Source: an uncultured Lachnospiraceae bacterium (lineage in GTDB: Bacteria > Bacillota > Clostridia > Lachnospirales > Lachnospiraceae). From it: a stretch of DNA of 46,036 nucleotides. This document shows, one piece after another, positions 7,680-16,660 of this stretch (position 1 is its first letter; each line of letters begins with the position of its first letter). The notes beneath the pieces are model-generated. The model ran no database searches, had not been told where the DNA came from, and worked only from the letters and a program-made list of their open reading frames with translations. The DNA is taken from positions 1 through 46,036 of the forward strand of contig CANDKY010000015.1 of the NCBI GenBank assembly GCA_947385425.1, given 5' to 3'. The position numbers and the translations under genes were made by a program.

Positions 7680-8243
7680 ATGGACAGTTATTTGTCGGAA
7701 AAGGAACTAAAGGAAATACCTTTTAAAAAAATAGGAAAGGAAGTCAAAATCAGCAGAAGGGCGGTATTCTATTGCGTGGAAAATATTGAGATAGGGAACC
7801 ATGTAAGAATTGATGATTTTGCATTTCTGAGCGGAGGAGGCGGCATACAGATTGGGGATTATGTACATATAGCGGCATACAGTGCCTTATATGGGAAATT
7901 TGGGGTTGAAATCGGAGATTATGTCAATATCAGCAGCCGGGTAAGTATTTATTCTACCAGTGATGATTATTCAGGAGAGTATATGACAGGACCGATGGTA
8001 GAAGAACGGTATATTCATGATATTGGCAAAAAGGTGGTCATAGAGGAACATGTAATAGTCGGGACAGGAAGCGTTCTGCTGCCGGGAGCTATACTGCATC
8101 GAGGAGCGGCAGTAGGGGCAATGAGTCTGGTCAAACAGGAATTGCAGCCGTTTAAGATATATGCGGGGATACCAGCCGGTTATATAAAGGAAAGAGAACA
8201 GGGGATGGTAGAAAAGGAACGGGGAATGAAAGACGGGAATTAG
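7680..8243 (+). CDS. Left-handed beta-helix acyltransferase (hexapeptide repeat)
   Basis: ATG 7680 follows GGGGCAGGCGG. The 187-residue product has hexapeptide-repeat rungs (IEIGNHVRID, IQIGDYVHIA, VEIGDYVNIS) and the late VIVGTGSVLLPGA...AAVGAMSLV region of the maltose/galactoside acetyltransferase group. Such enzymes O- or N-acetylate sugars or nucleotide sugars using acetyl-CoA. It is placed between the FkbM methyltransferase and the nucleotidyltransferase unit; the acceptor is unknown. Confidence 0.8.
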   Translation: MDSYLSEKELKEIPFKKIGKEVKISRRAVFYCVENIEIGNHVRIDDFAFLSGGGGIQIGDYVHIAAYSALYGKFGVEIGDYVNISSRVSIYSTSDDYSGEYMTGPMVEERYIHDIGKKVVIEEHVIVGTGSVLLPGAILHRGAAVGAMSLVKQELQPFKIYAGIPAGYIKEREQGMVEKERGMKDGN

Positions 8244-8314
8244 AACTGGGGAAGGAAAGGCCCTTAATGATGGAATAAAATATTGTTTCAGATGATACAG
8301 ACAAGGAGCGGGAA

Positions 8315-8956
8315 ATGATTGAGAGGCTAAGAAAAGAAGTCAGGAATGTTCAACTAAGGGATATTACAATTGAATTTCTTAGCAATTTTTATGAACAAGA
8401 GGAAAACAGAAATAAAATTTTAATGGTATATAAGGGCAGAGATTATTATACAAATCTTTCCTATGAAGAAGTTATGAAAATCAGCGAAGAAAAGGAACTG
8501 GTATATCTTTTGGAATATCTGTATAAAAGAAAGGATGTCAAAGATAATGAAGATGAGTTAAGAAGTGCGGAAAAAGTGTTGAAAGGAAGTCCGGATATTC
8601 ATTATGTGTTGGCAGAATCTGAAAGCAAACAGAATAGAGAAAGTCTGGATTTTTATTCGGATATAGTATTAATGGAAGGATACTACCGAAAGAGTCTGGT
8701 TGAATTGAGAAGGATTTTAAAAGAAGAAGGTGTGCATACCTACTTAGTCAGTATACCTAAAGCAAGTGATATAAAGGAAGAAGGACAGCATAGCGAATGG
8801 AAATTTGGATTTTTATCGCAGAAAATAAACTGGACAGAGGCAAGGAAAGAAAAAATAAAACAATATTTAAATAAATTTACGGAGCTTGAATATGAACAGG
8901 CAAAAGACGAGATGCTTTCAGGGCATAAATACACAAAACCTTACAGGGGGGGGTAA
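8315..8956 (+). CDS. N-terminal part of a CitC-like multidomain protein, cut off at a G8 tract
   Basis: ATG 8315 follows ACAAGGAGCGGG. The 213 residues are charged and mostly helical, with no recognised family. The frame ends at TAA three codons beyond a run of eight G (8946-8953). One extra G would join it in frame with the sequence before 9052, which already encodes an uninterrupted segment (beginning VKSIFLVGPCIVGGW) running into the next gene. The joined product would be 681 residues. I read it as the 5' half of one phase-variable or frameshifted gene. Confidence 0.65.
   Translation: MIERLRKEVRNVQLRDITIEFLSNFYEQEENRNKILMVYKGRDYYTNLSYEEVMKISEEKELVYLLEYLYKRKDVKDNEDELRSAEKVLKGSPDIHYVLAESESKQNRESLDFYSDIVLMEGYYRKSLVELRRILKEEGVHTYLVSIPKASDIKEEGQHSEWKFGFLSQKINWTEARKEKIKQYLNKFTELEYEQAKDEMLSGHKYTKPYRGG
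8946..8953 (+). repeat. G8 homopolymer at the frame break between two half-genes
   Basis: Eight consecutive G. With G8 the upstream frame stops at once; with G9 (or G6) the frames before and after join exactly, 2046 bases from 8315 to 10359 being divisible by three. Slipped-strand mispairing in such tracts is the known basis of phase variation in C. jejuni capsule genes. Here the sequenced state would be OFF. Confidence 0.7.
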
Positions 8957-9051
8957 AATCAATTTTTCTTGTCGGACCATGCATTGTTGGAGGATGGGAT
9001 GCATTTTCAGGGGAATCTTTTAAAGAGGTTTTATCTGAAAAACTGACAGAA

Positions 9052-10359
9052 ATGGGACTGGATTATAATGTAATAGATGTTATCATTGCACAATATCCAG
9101 ATTCAAATATAAGGTATGTTTTAGAATATGATATCAGGAAGAATGATATTGTATTGTTTATAGATGATGTTATTGATTCAAAAGAGGCAGATATCGATCT
9201 TAGTTATATATATAACGATTATAAGGGAGATAAGTGGCTGTATTCAGATAGGCCGATTCATACAACGTATACAGGAAATATTCTGATTGCGGATGAGATA
9301 GTAAAGAGGATTGTGGGGCCGGTATTTGCCAATTCAGTAAAAGAAAATGACTATGTTGGTTTACATAAAGGGGAGAAGCAGTTAACTTATGAAGAAGATA
9401 TTGCATTAAAACAGTATATAAACGGGATAAAGAAATATAGAGGGAAGAGGGATTTAGGTATAGGAGCCTGTGTGGTAACTTGTAATCCTTTTACTAAAGG
9501 GCATTTTCATTTGATAGATTATGCAAGCAGGCAAGTTAATTTTTTATATGTGTTTGTAGTGGAAGAGGAGGCGGTTTTTTTCCCGTTTGAAGACAGGATA
9601 GAGATGGTACGCAGAGGATTAAGCGGACTTGGAAATGTATTGGTCTGCCCAAGCGGTAAATTTATTATTTCAAGGTCAACTTTCAAGAACTATTTTGAAA
9701 AGGAAGTATGTAGAGATGCCATTATTGATGCATCAAAAGATACAATGATTTTCAGGAAATATATTGCTCCTGCATTGGGGATATCTAAAAGGTTTATAGG
9801 GGAGGAACCCCAGGATAATATAACACGCCAGTATAATAAACTGTTGAAAAAAGATTTGAATGACGTTATGGAAGTTATAGAAATACCCCGTTTGGAAGCG
9901 GAGGGAGAAGTTGTTTCAGCCAGCAGGGTAAGAAAATATTTTCTAAAAAATAATTGGGATGAAATAGGTAAATTAGTGCCCCGATCAACCAAAGAATATC
10001 TACAGGCAAATAAGAGAAAAATCATAGATTTAAAAAATAGAAAGGGGCTTGATGAAATAATAGAATTTATTTGGGAACACAATAAAGTAGTAATATGTGG
10101 TCTGGGAGAAGACGGAAGAAAAATAGTACAGCAGTTAGAGGAAGCATTAGATGAAAAGGAAATGCAAAAGCTGGAATTTTATGATGAAAAATCAGCGGGG
10201 GAAGTGTATAGGGATAAGATAGTTATGGATTTTGAACAACTTGTGAATCGAAGAAGAGATGATTATCTGCTGATTACAACAAGTAAATTTAAAAAGGATA
10301 TCTTTTATTTGTTGAGACGGCGGGGCGTGGATGCAGAGCATATTTTGGTTGCTGAATAA
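9052..10359 (+). CDS. CitC-like nucleotidyltransferase with C-terminal Rossmann-like domain (3' part of split gene)
   Basis: The frame is open from the G8 tract at 8953; ATG 9052 is only the first available internal start. From about residue 140, CNPFTKGHFHLIDYA carries the HxGH-type nucleotidyltransferase signature. FPFEDRIEMV and VVSASRVRKYF follow, as in citrate lyase ligase (CitC), which adenylylates acetate. No citrate lyase genes are near, so a role in activating a glycan substituent with a nucleotide is more likely. Residues about 340-435 (VVICGLGEDGRK...FYDEKSAG) repeat the small Rossmann-like domain of this cluster. Upstream in the open frame, a GPC...GG segment resembles an SGNH-like start. 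Confidence 0.65.
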   Translation: MGLDYNVIDVIIAQYPDSNIRYVLEYDIRKNDIVLFIDDVIDSKEADIDLSYIYNDYKGDKWLYSDRPIHTTYTGNILIADEIVKRIVGPVFANSVKENDYVGLHKGEKQLTYEEDIALKQYINGIKKYRGKRDLGIGACVVTCNPFTKGHFHLIDYASRQVNFLYVFVVEEEAVFFPFEDRIEMVRRGLSGLGNVLVCPSGKFIISRSTFKNYFEKEVCRDAIIDASKDTMIFRKYIAPALGISKRFIGEEPQDNITRQYNKLLKKDLNDVMEVIEIPRLEAEGEVVSASRVRKYFLKNNWDEIGKLVPRSTKEYLQANKRKIIDLKNRKGLDEIIEFIWEHNKVVICGLGEDGRKIVQQLEEALDEKEMQKLEFYDEKSAGEVYRDKIVMDFEQLVNRRRDDYLLITTSKFKKDIFYLLRRRGVDAEHILVAE

Positions 10360-10389
10360 TTTGTTGCAAAAGGAATAAAGGAAACAAAA

Positions 10390-11964
10390 ATGTATGATAG
10401 CAATTTTATCAGGAACATACTGAAAGAGTATATTGATAAAAAGATAGATAAGTTTGTCATTTATCCGTATGGCGTAAACGGGACAAATACTAAAAATGTT
10501 TTAAACAATTATTTTGATTTAGATCCGCAGTTTATTGTAGATAATATGTATGCCAAATATCATTCCAAGATTATCGATATAGATGAATTACGAAATGTTT
10601 ATCGAAAGGATATGTATATTATTCTCACGGTAGAAGATTTTTCCAAGAATACGGAACGGTTAAAAGAACTTTCAGGGTTTATTCCTGCAGAGAATATTAT
10701 TAATCTTCGGAATATGGATAACGGGAAGAGGGAAGAAGAAAAAGCAGAAGAAAACCTTAAGATGGGAAAATTGATTCCCTGGCTGGAATTGACACAGCGA
10801 AATAAACCGTTTAACAACCGAAAAATAAATGTTGTATTTCATATTGGCGCAGCGGCAGAACATTGGAGCTCGACGAAACCGTTGTATGACCTCTTTTGTA
10901 AAGATAATAAATATAATGTGATGGTTGTGCCGTTAGATTCGCCGCGTTTTGAGGAAGACAAAAAACGCATCAGGAAAGATGGGGTTCAGATTATAAAAGA
11001 GGTGGAATTTCCGGAAGATATAGAGCCTGATATTGTAATCGCCAGTGGTTTTGGGTTCCAGGAGCCATATACGTTTTCTACAGCCAAAATTATTGGAAGA
11101 TCTAAAATTATTATAGGGATCTTTGACAGATTGATAGATTTTGATATAGGAGGGGGAGTAACAGAAAGGTATTATGCTCATTTTGGAAGGAATGGAAGAA
11201 TAAAATATTGCGATTATTATATTGCAGATACATCTCTATACAGGCAATTAGTGAAAGATACGGATGAAAGACGCAGAAGTAAATTGGTTGAAATGGGACA
11301 TACCAAATTTGACAAAGTTTTTCTTTCAACCCGGGAGAAGAATTACCCGCCGGGATGGGAAAAGCTGAAGGGAAGAAAAGTAATTTTATGGGCGCCGGTT
11401 CATGGTGTATATGATAGAAAAATCCAATGGTGGTATACTCTGGATTTATATGCTGGAAGTATATTAAAGTATGCAATGGAGCATAAGGAAGCAGGGTTGG
11501 TAATCCGCCTGCAGAATATACTGATTTGGGAATTGATCGAGCAGGGTTTCTGGAGCTATAAAGAACTGCAGGCATTAAAGGATTTTTGCAGGGAATCTGA
11601 AAACATTGTTTTTGATGAAGAACCTTCCTATATTGCAGCGTATTCCGTTATGGACGGAGTAATAACAGATAATAGATGCTCTGTAGAGCATACAGCTTTA
11701 CCGACGTTAAAGCCTATATGTATTACATATAGAAATGATATGGAGCTTGGGACTGATACACAGGAATTAAAAGAAATTCTTTATGAGGCGCGCAGCGGAG
11801 AAGATATCGAAAAATTTTATGAGATGATACTTCATGGCAGAGATCCTATGCTGGAGAACAGAAAGGATAATATGGGAAATTTTATAAAGAATTTCGATGG
11901 AAAAAATACACAGCGGATAAAAAACTTTATAGAGGACAGGTTCTATGAAAAATGCACGAAATAA
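10390..11964 (+). CDS. CDP-glycerol glycerophosphotransferase-like GT-B protein with N-terminal Rossmann-like domain
   Basis: The 524-residue protein starts with the recurring small domain (VIYPYGVNGTNTKN, then FIVDNMYAKYHS, residues about 17-60). From about residue 140 a two-domain GT-B fold resembles the TagB/TagF family of teichoic-acid glycerol- or ribitol-phosphate transferases: KVILWAPVHG and EEPSYIAAYSVMDGVITDNRCSVEHTA fit the conserved His and C-terminal Asp/Ser region. It would transfer a polyol phosphate from a CDP donor. The preceding nucleotidyltransferase-like gene may supply that donor. Confidence 0.7.
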   Translation: MYDSNFIRNILKEYIDKKIDKFVIYPYGVNGTNTKNVLNNYFDLDPQFIVDNMYAKYHSKIIDIDELRNVYRKDMYIILTVEDFSKNTERLKELSGFIPAENIINLRNMDNGKREEEKAEENLKMGKLIPWLELTQRNKPFNNRKINVVFHIGAAAEHWSSTKPLYDLFCKDNKYNVMVVPLDSPRFEEDKKRIRKDGVQIIKEVEFPEDIEPDIVIASGFGFQEPYTFSTAKIIGRSKIIIGIFDRLIDFDIGGGVTERYYAHFGRNGRIKYCDYYIADTSLYRQLVKDTDERRRSKLVEMGHTKFDKVFLSTREKNYPPGWEKLKGRKVILWAPVHGVYDRKIQWWYTLDLYAGSILKYAMEHKEAGLVIRLQNILIWELIEQGFWSYKELQALKDFCRESENIVFDEEPSYIAAYSVMDGVITDNRCSVEHTALPTLKPICITYRNDMELGTDTQELKEILYEARSGEDIEKFYEMILHGRDPMLENRKDNMGNFIKNFDGKNTQRIKNFIEDRFYEKCTK

Positions 11965-12040
11965 GCAGCATTATTCGGACTGTCTGTTTTGACAGTTGAT
12001 ATGAAAAGAGTAGTGTATTGATAAAAGAGGGGGCAGAGGA

Positions 12041-12820
12041 ATGAAAGTAATTATATTAGCAGCGGGGCAGGGGACAAGACTTCGGCCGCTGACAGATGAC
12101 AGACCGAAATGTATGGTAGAGGTTAATGGAAAAAGCATTATTGAACGGCAGTTGGATACGATAAGGAACTGTGGAGTCAGGGATGAGGATATCGCTATTG
12201 TAACAGGGTATTGCAGCGATGTATTGAGCAACAGGTTTAAAGATACGGCAATTTCTTTTGTCAGGAATGAGAAATTTGAAACTACTAATATGGTGTATTC
12301 CCTGATGTGTGCAGAAAAAACAATGGAATCCGATTCAGATATTGTTGTTTCCTATGGCGATATTATTTATGATGAGACAGTTTTTCGAAAAGTTATTAAT
12401 GCCGGGGATGAGCTGTCCGTTATTGTGGATGACGGTTGGTATGAATATTGGTCGCAACGGAATGAAAACCCATTGGATGATGCAGAAACGTTAATGTTTG
12501 ATCAGGATGATTATTTGACAGAGATCGGGCAGAGAACGAAGGAACTGGATAGGATACAGTCCCAGTATATTGGATTAATGCGTTTTCGGGGAAAAGGGGT
12601 GGAAAAAGTTTTGGCTCTGAATGCTGAGGCCAAAAGAAGGAGCGGGCAGGGGGAACCGCTTTGGAAGACGGACAGGAGTTATTCCAGAATGTATATGACA
12701 GATTTGCTGCAGGGGATGATTGAAGAAGGCCATAAGCTGAGGGCAGTTCATATTAATAGAGGATGGTATGAGATAGATGACGGGAATGATTTGAAAATAG
12801 CAGAGGCGGGAATCAAATAG
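12041..12820 (+). CDS. CTP:phosphoglutamine cytidylyltransferase (C. jejuni Cj1416-like), MeOPN pathway
   Basis: Start ATG 12041 follows AGAGGGGGCAGAGGA. Residues 6-18 (LAAGQGTRLRPLT) with RPKCM form the nucleotide-binding signature of sugar-phosphate and choline-phosphate nucleotidyltransferases; TTNMVYSL and VSYGDIIYD fit the LicC/Cj1416 type. The 259-residue length fits Cj1416. Alone it could be any small-molecule cytidylyltransferase. The next five genes supply every other known step of methyl phosphoramidate synthesis, so I infer that it turns L-glutamine phosphate and CTP into CDP-glutamine. Confidence 0.82.
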   Translation: MKVIILAAGQGTRLRPLTDDRPKCMVEVNGKSIIERQLDTIRNCGVRDEDIAIVTGYCSDVLSNRFKDTAISFVRNEKFETTNMVYSLMCAEKTMESDSDIVVSYGDIIYDETVFRKVINAGDELSVIVDDGWYEYWSQRNENPLDDAETLMFDQDDYLTEIGQRTKELDRIQSQYIGLMRFRGKGVEKVLALNAEAKRRSGQGEPLWKTDRSYSRMYMTDLLQGMIEEGHKLRAVHINRGWYEIDDGNDLKIAEAGIK

Positions 12821-12835
12821 GATGGAACAGGCAAT

Positions 12836-13351
12836 ATGAGTGCAGTTTACTGGATAACAGGACTTTCCGGCGCGGGGAAGACTACCATAGGAAAAATATT
12901 TTATGAAAAAATCAGAGAGAAGTATCCCAATACGGTGTTCCTTGACGGGGATATCCTGCGCAAAGTATTTGGGGATGATTTGGGATATACAAAGGAGGAA
13001 CGCAAAAAGTGTGCCATGAGGTATAGCAGGCTGTGTGATATGTTACAAAAACAGGGAATAAATGTGATCTGCTGTACGATATCCATGTTCGACAGTGTGC
13101 GTGAATGGAACCGTGAGAACATCTGCGGTTACAGAGAAATTTATGTAAAAGCATCTATGGATACTCTGAAAGCCAGGGATCAGAAAGGTCTTTACAGCGG
13201 AGTTACACAGGAAAAGCAGAAGGAAGCAGTAGGAATCCATATGGAAGCAGAAGAACCCAGAAATCCTGATTTGGTTTTACAGAATGATGGGCTGCGTACA
13301 CCTGAAGAGCAGGCAGAAACAGTATTCCGGTATTTTCTGCATGATGAATAA
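12836..13351 (+). CDS. APS-kinase-like CDP-phosphoramidate kinase (Cj1415-like), MeOPN pathway
   Basis: A 171-residue CysC-type P-loop kinase: Walker A GLSGAGKTT at residues 9-17, FLDGDILRKVFGDDLGYTKEER as in adenylylsulfate kinase (Asp-Gly-Asp, then Arg), and REIYVKASMDTLKARDQKGLY. No sulfate-assimilation genes surround it; it lies 15 bases after the cytidylyltransferase and just before the glutamine-kinase-like gene. In C. jejuni the CysC-like Cj1415 phosphorylates the 3'-OH of cytidine diphosphoramidate. I infer the same role here. A true APS kinase is the alternative. Confidence 0.82.
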   Translation: MSAVYWITGLSGAGKTTIGKIFYEKIREKYPNTVFLDGDILRKVFGDDLGYTKEERKKCAMRYSRLCDMLQKQGINVICCTISMFDSVREWNRENICGYREIYVKASMDTLKARDQKGLYSGVTQEKQKEAVGIHMEAEEPRNPDLVLQNDGLRTPEEQAETVFRYFLHDE

Positions 13352-13376
13352 TATGGGGTATGAAAAGAGAGAGAGT

Positions 13377-15755
13377 ATGAAACTAGGTACAAAGGCAGAG
13401 TCCTTATATATACTTGAGCAAAATTTAAGAGGGGCAAAGGTTCTGCCGCAGTATGTGTTTACGGTTGGGCAGTGGAGAAAGGACAAACCCGGTATTTTGG
13501 AGAAATTTTGGGAACTGCCATGGAAGGAAAAAGTCATAGTGCGAAGCAGTTCGTTACAGGAGGACACAGGGGAGCAGTCTTTGGCGGGGAAATATGAGTC
13601 GGTGGCTGATGTATCAGGAAAAGACAGGTTCGCATATGCAGTGGATAAGGTTATAGAATCTTACGATGATGGCAATGAATTTAATCAGGTACTTGTACAG
13701 CCTATGCTTGAGGACGTTGACATTTGTGGGGTTGCATTCACTCTGGAGCCGGGAACAGGCGGGCATTATTATGTGGTTAGTTATGATAAGTCGGGATCCA
13801 CTTCAGCTATAACATCCGGGGGAAGTTCTGATAGTTGTTTGTATTATCGGTTCAAGGAATGCACAGATGAAAGGGAAGAAAACAGGAATCCGCAGATGGA
13901 GATGCTGTGCAGGACACTGCATGAACTGGAGCATATTTTTGGGATGGAGAATTTGGATGTGGAGTTTGCTTATACGAAAGACGGCGGCCTGTATATTCTT
14001 CAGGTGAGGCCTTTATGTGTGGAAGCGGGACGGGTTGACAGAAGACGCCAGAAGGAAGAACTGCGCCGTATTGTAGAAAAAGTAACGCTTAACAGCCGGA
14101 AAAATCCGTTCCTATGCGGAGATAGGGCAGTATATAGTGTGATGACGGATTGGAACCCGGCTGAAATGATAGGTGTAAGGCCGAAACCATTGGCCATGTC
14201 GTTGTACAGGGAAATTATAACGGATAGTGTATGGGCGTACCAAAGGGACAATTACGGGTACAGGAACCTGCGAAGTTTCCCTTTGATGGTTGATTTTGCA
14301 GGCCTTCCGTATATAGACGTGCGTGTAAGCTTTAATTCTTTCATTCCTTCGGGTTTAGACGAGCCGCTCAGCGAGAAACTGGTCAACTATTACCTTGAAG
14401 AATTGGTAAAGTATCCGGAAAAGCATGATAAGGCAGAATTTGAAATTGTATATTCCTGCTATACATTGGATTTGCAGCAGAGGGTACAGGTATTGAAGGA
14501 ACATGGATTTTCAGAGGACGAGATTGGCAAGATAGTTGGTGCGCTGCGGAATGTGACAAATCACATCATTGATTACCGGAACGGCCTGTGGCGCAAGGAT
14601 TATAAAAAGATAGAATACCTTAATCGGCGTTACAGCGAAGTTATGGAAAGCGGAATGAGTGATATTGAAAAGACTTACTGGCTGCTGGAAGATTGTAAGC
14701 GTTATGGTACGCTTCCGTTTGCAGGGCTGGCGAGGGCTGCGTTTATCGCAGTTCAGATGCTGCGGTCATTCGTATCCTGTGGAATTTTGGGTGAAGAAGA
14801 CTATGAGGCGTTTATGGGTGGAATCGAGACGGTAAGTTCTGGAATGAACAGGGACTACAAAGAATTGTCGAAGTCTTCCTTTTTAAGGAAGTATGGGCAT
14901 CTGCGGCCGGGGACTTACGATATAACATCGCTTCGGTATGATGAGGCGCCGGAACTTTATTTTGACGAATTTTCGGAAACGATGCCCGGATGTCCGGACA
15001 TAAAGGAAAATGGGGATGCTGATTTTGGTGTGGAGGGAAGGAAAAGCAGAGAATTCCGCCTGTCTTTGGGGCAGTTGAACAGGCTGAGGGATATGCTGCA
15101 GGAAAACGGGTTGTCAAATGATGTGCTGGATATTATGGAATTTATGCGGTGTGTCATAGAAGGAAGGGAGTATGGGAAGTTTGTATTTACCAGAAACCTC
15201 AGTATGGCTATGCATCTGATAGGCCAGATGGGTGCCGGGGCCGGAATTTCCAGAGAAGAATGTGCTTACATGAACATCAGGGCAGTATACGATTTATATG
15301 TCTCTACAGGGGACCTGAAAGATAAGTTTCTGGAATCTGTCAGACGGGGAAAAGAAAGTTATGAAATGACGCAGGTCATTACGCTGCCGCCTGTCATTGC
15401 CTTACCTGTTGATGTGTATTCGTTTTATTATCCGGATTCCGAACCTAATTTTATCACATCACGGAAGATTTGCGGTGAAGTAGGTATTCTCGAAGCTATG
15501 GAGGACATGACGGATATTGAAGGGAAGATAGTAATGATACAGAGCGCGGATCCCGGATATGACTGGATATTTTCCCATGGGATTGGAGGGTTTGTGACCA
15601 TGTATGGGGGAGCAAATTCACATATGGCAATACGGGCAGGGGAACTGGGCATTCCGGCAGCGATAGGTGTAGGTGCAAAGCGTTTTGAGAGATACCGTTT
15701 TGCTAAAATAATGGAAATAGATGCACTGTCAAAAACGATAAAAATATTAAAGTGA
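13377..15755 (+). CDS. L-glutamine kinase (PEP-synthase-like, Cj1418-like), first MeOPN step
   Basis: ATG 13377 follows AAAGAGAGAG; upstream in-frame ATGs overlap the kinase gene or lack a ribosome site. The 792-residue protein has an N-terminal ATP-grasp region of the PEP/pyruvate-binding type (VRSSSLQED residues 55-63, GVAFTLEPGTG, LYILQVRPL) and a C-terminal phosphohistidine swivel domain. GGANSHMAIRAGELGIP places the phosphorylated His at 749. There is no PEP/pyruvate-binding barrel, as in Cj1418 (about 780 residues), which phosphorylates the amide nitrogen of L-glutamine using ATP via phosphohistidine. Rifampicin phosphotransferase-like enzymes share this layout, so context decides the call. 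Confidence 0.85.
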   Translation: MKLGTKAESLYILEQNLRGAKVLPQYVFTVGQWRKDKPGILEKFWELPWKEKVIVRSSSLQEDTGEQSLAGKYESVADVSGKDRFAYAVDKVIESYDDGNEFNQVLVQPMLEDVDICGVAFTLEPGTGGHYYVVSYDKSGSTSAITSGGSSDSCLYYRFKECTDEREENRNPQMEMLCRTLHELEHIFGMENLDVEFAYTKDGGLYILQVRPLCVEAGRVDRRRQKEELRRIVEKVTLNSRKNPFLCGDRAVYSVMTDWNPAEMIGVRPKPLAMSLYREIITDSVWAYQRDNYGYRNLRSFPLMVDFAGLPYIDVRVSFNSFIPSGLDEPLSEKLVNYYLEELVKYPEKHDKAEFEIVYSCYTLDLQQRVQVLKEHGFSEDEIGKIVGALRNVTNHIIDYRNGLWRKDYKKIEYLNRRYSEVMESGMSDIEKTYWLLEDCKRYGTLPFAGLARAAFIAVQMLRSFVSCGILGEEDYEAFMGGIETVSSGMNRDYKELSKSSFLRKYGHLRPGTYDITSLRYDEAPELYFDEFSETMPGCPDIKENGDADFGVEGRKSREFRLSLGQLNRLRDMLQENGLSNDVLDIMEFMRCVIEGREYGKFVFTRNLSMAMHLIGQMGAGAGISREECAYMNIRAVYDLYVSTGDLKDKFLESVRRGKESYEMTQVITLPPVIALPVDVYSFYYPDSEPNFITSRKICGEVGILEAMEDMTDIEGKIVMIQSADPGYDWIFSHGIGGFVTMYGGANSHMAIRAGELGIPAAIGVGAKRFERYRFAKIMEIDALSKTIKILK

Positions 15756-15766
15756 GGAGTAAGAGG

Positions 15767-16534
15767 ATGAAACATGGAGACTTTACAGAACTGGCAAAGT
15801 TTTATAGGAACAGGCCAGGATACTCTAGCGTTGTACTAAAATGTCTGAAGAACCATGTGCTCAACAGTATCGGAGAAGGGAAGGTTGCGGATATCGGAGC
15901 AGGCACTGGTAAGCTGACGGAGAATCTGGCTGGTCTTGGACTTGGCGGGTTTGCGGTAGAACCGAATGAAGCAATGCGTGCAGAAGCAGAAAATGTGTCC
16001 GGGGGGGGGTTCATTTGGAAGGAGGGAACTGCTGAAGCGACAGGGCTTGCGGATAGTTGTGTAAATTGGGCACTGATGGGTTCTTCCTTCCATTGGGCGG
16101 ACAGCAGACTTGCAGTGAGGGAGTTCTATCGGATACTGGTTCCCGGGGGGTTTTTTACGGCTATCTGGAATCCAAGGGATATTGAGCGGAGCGAACTGCA
16201 TAAGAGGATAGAAGAAGCAGTATATTCGGAAGTGCCGGGAATGCGGCGTGTTTCTTCAGGCAAATCTGTTTCTACCGAAGAAATGAGGGATAAACTGCTC
16301 GGAGAAGGATTATTTAAAGACATTTTTTTTGTAGAGGCTCCGCATACAGAATTTATGACAAAAGAAAGATATATGAACACATGGAAGTCTGTCAATGATA
16401 TCCAGGTGCAGGCAGGCAAGGAAGGTTTCTGCAGGATTCTTGAGAAAATAGGGAAAATCATATGTGAGTTTGATGAAATTGAAGTTCCGTATCTGTCCAG
16501 GTCATGGACAGTGCAAAGCAGCAAGCAGTCCTAG
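15767..16534 (+). CDS. SAM-dependent methyltransferase (Cj1419-like) with internal G9 tract, MeOPN pathway
   Basis: ATG 15767 follows GTGAGGAGTAAGAGG; a GTG at 15752 overlaps the previous stop. The 255-residue class I methyltransferase has motif I VADIGAGTGKL (residues 40-50), AVEPNEAM, and the GSSFHWAD and VPGGFFTAIWNPRD motifs. It resembles the second methyltransferase at 16661 throughout, giving a tandem pair like Cj1419/Cj1420 of C. jejuni, which are needed for the methyl group of MeOPN. Codons Gly79-81 are encoded by a run of nine G, so slippage would truncate it. In this sequence the gene is intact. Confidence 0.8.
   Translation: MKHGDFTELAKFYRNRPGYSSVVLKCLKNHVLNSIGEGKVADIGAGTGKLTENLAGLGLGGFAVEPNEAMRAEAENVSGGGFIWKEGTAEATGLADSCVNWALMGSSFHWADSRLAVREFYRILVPGGFFTAIWNPRDIERSELHKRIEEAVYSEVPGMRRVSSGKSVSTEEMRDKLLGEGLFKDIFFVEAPHTEFMTKERYMNTWKSVNDIQVQAGKEGFCRILEKIGKIICEFDEIEVPYLSRSWTVQSSKQS
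16001..16009 (+). repeat. G9 homopolymer inside the first MeOPN methyltransferase gene
   Basis: Nine consecutive G encode Gly79-Gly81 of the methyltransferase. Gain or loss of one G shifts the frame about one third into the protein. The tract is in the ON register here. Together with the G8 tract at 8946 it suggests slipped-strand phase variation within this cluster. Confidence 0.75.
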
Positions 16535-16660
16535 TACTCCATCCAGACTGAGTGGAACTTGAATTTCTGGCTGGATGGCGCATTGGTCCGTTTATGCCGA
16601 AAATCCCGTTATGCCTGCCGAGTGTCTGTACTATGAAATAGTGAAAGAAAGGATGAGGAT

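Noticed and set aside
9052-10359. Citrate lyase ligase (citC)
   Set aside because: No citDEF genes are present and the protein carries extra N- and C-terminal domains, so the name would mislead even though the central domain is CitC-like.
12836-13351. True adenylylsulfate kinase for sulfate assimilation (cysC)
   Set aside because: No cysD/cysN/cysH genes are near, and it sits between two other MeOPN-pathway homologues; the fold alone does not decide, context does.
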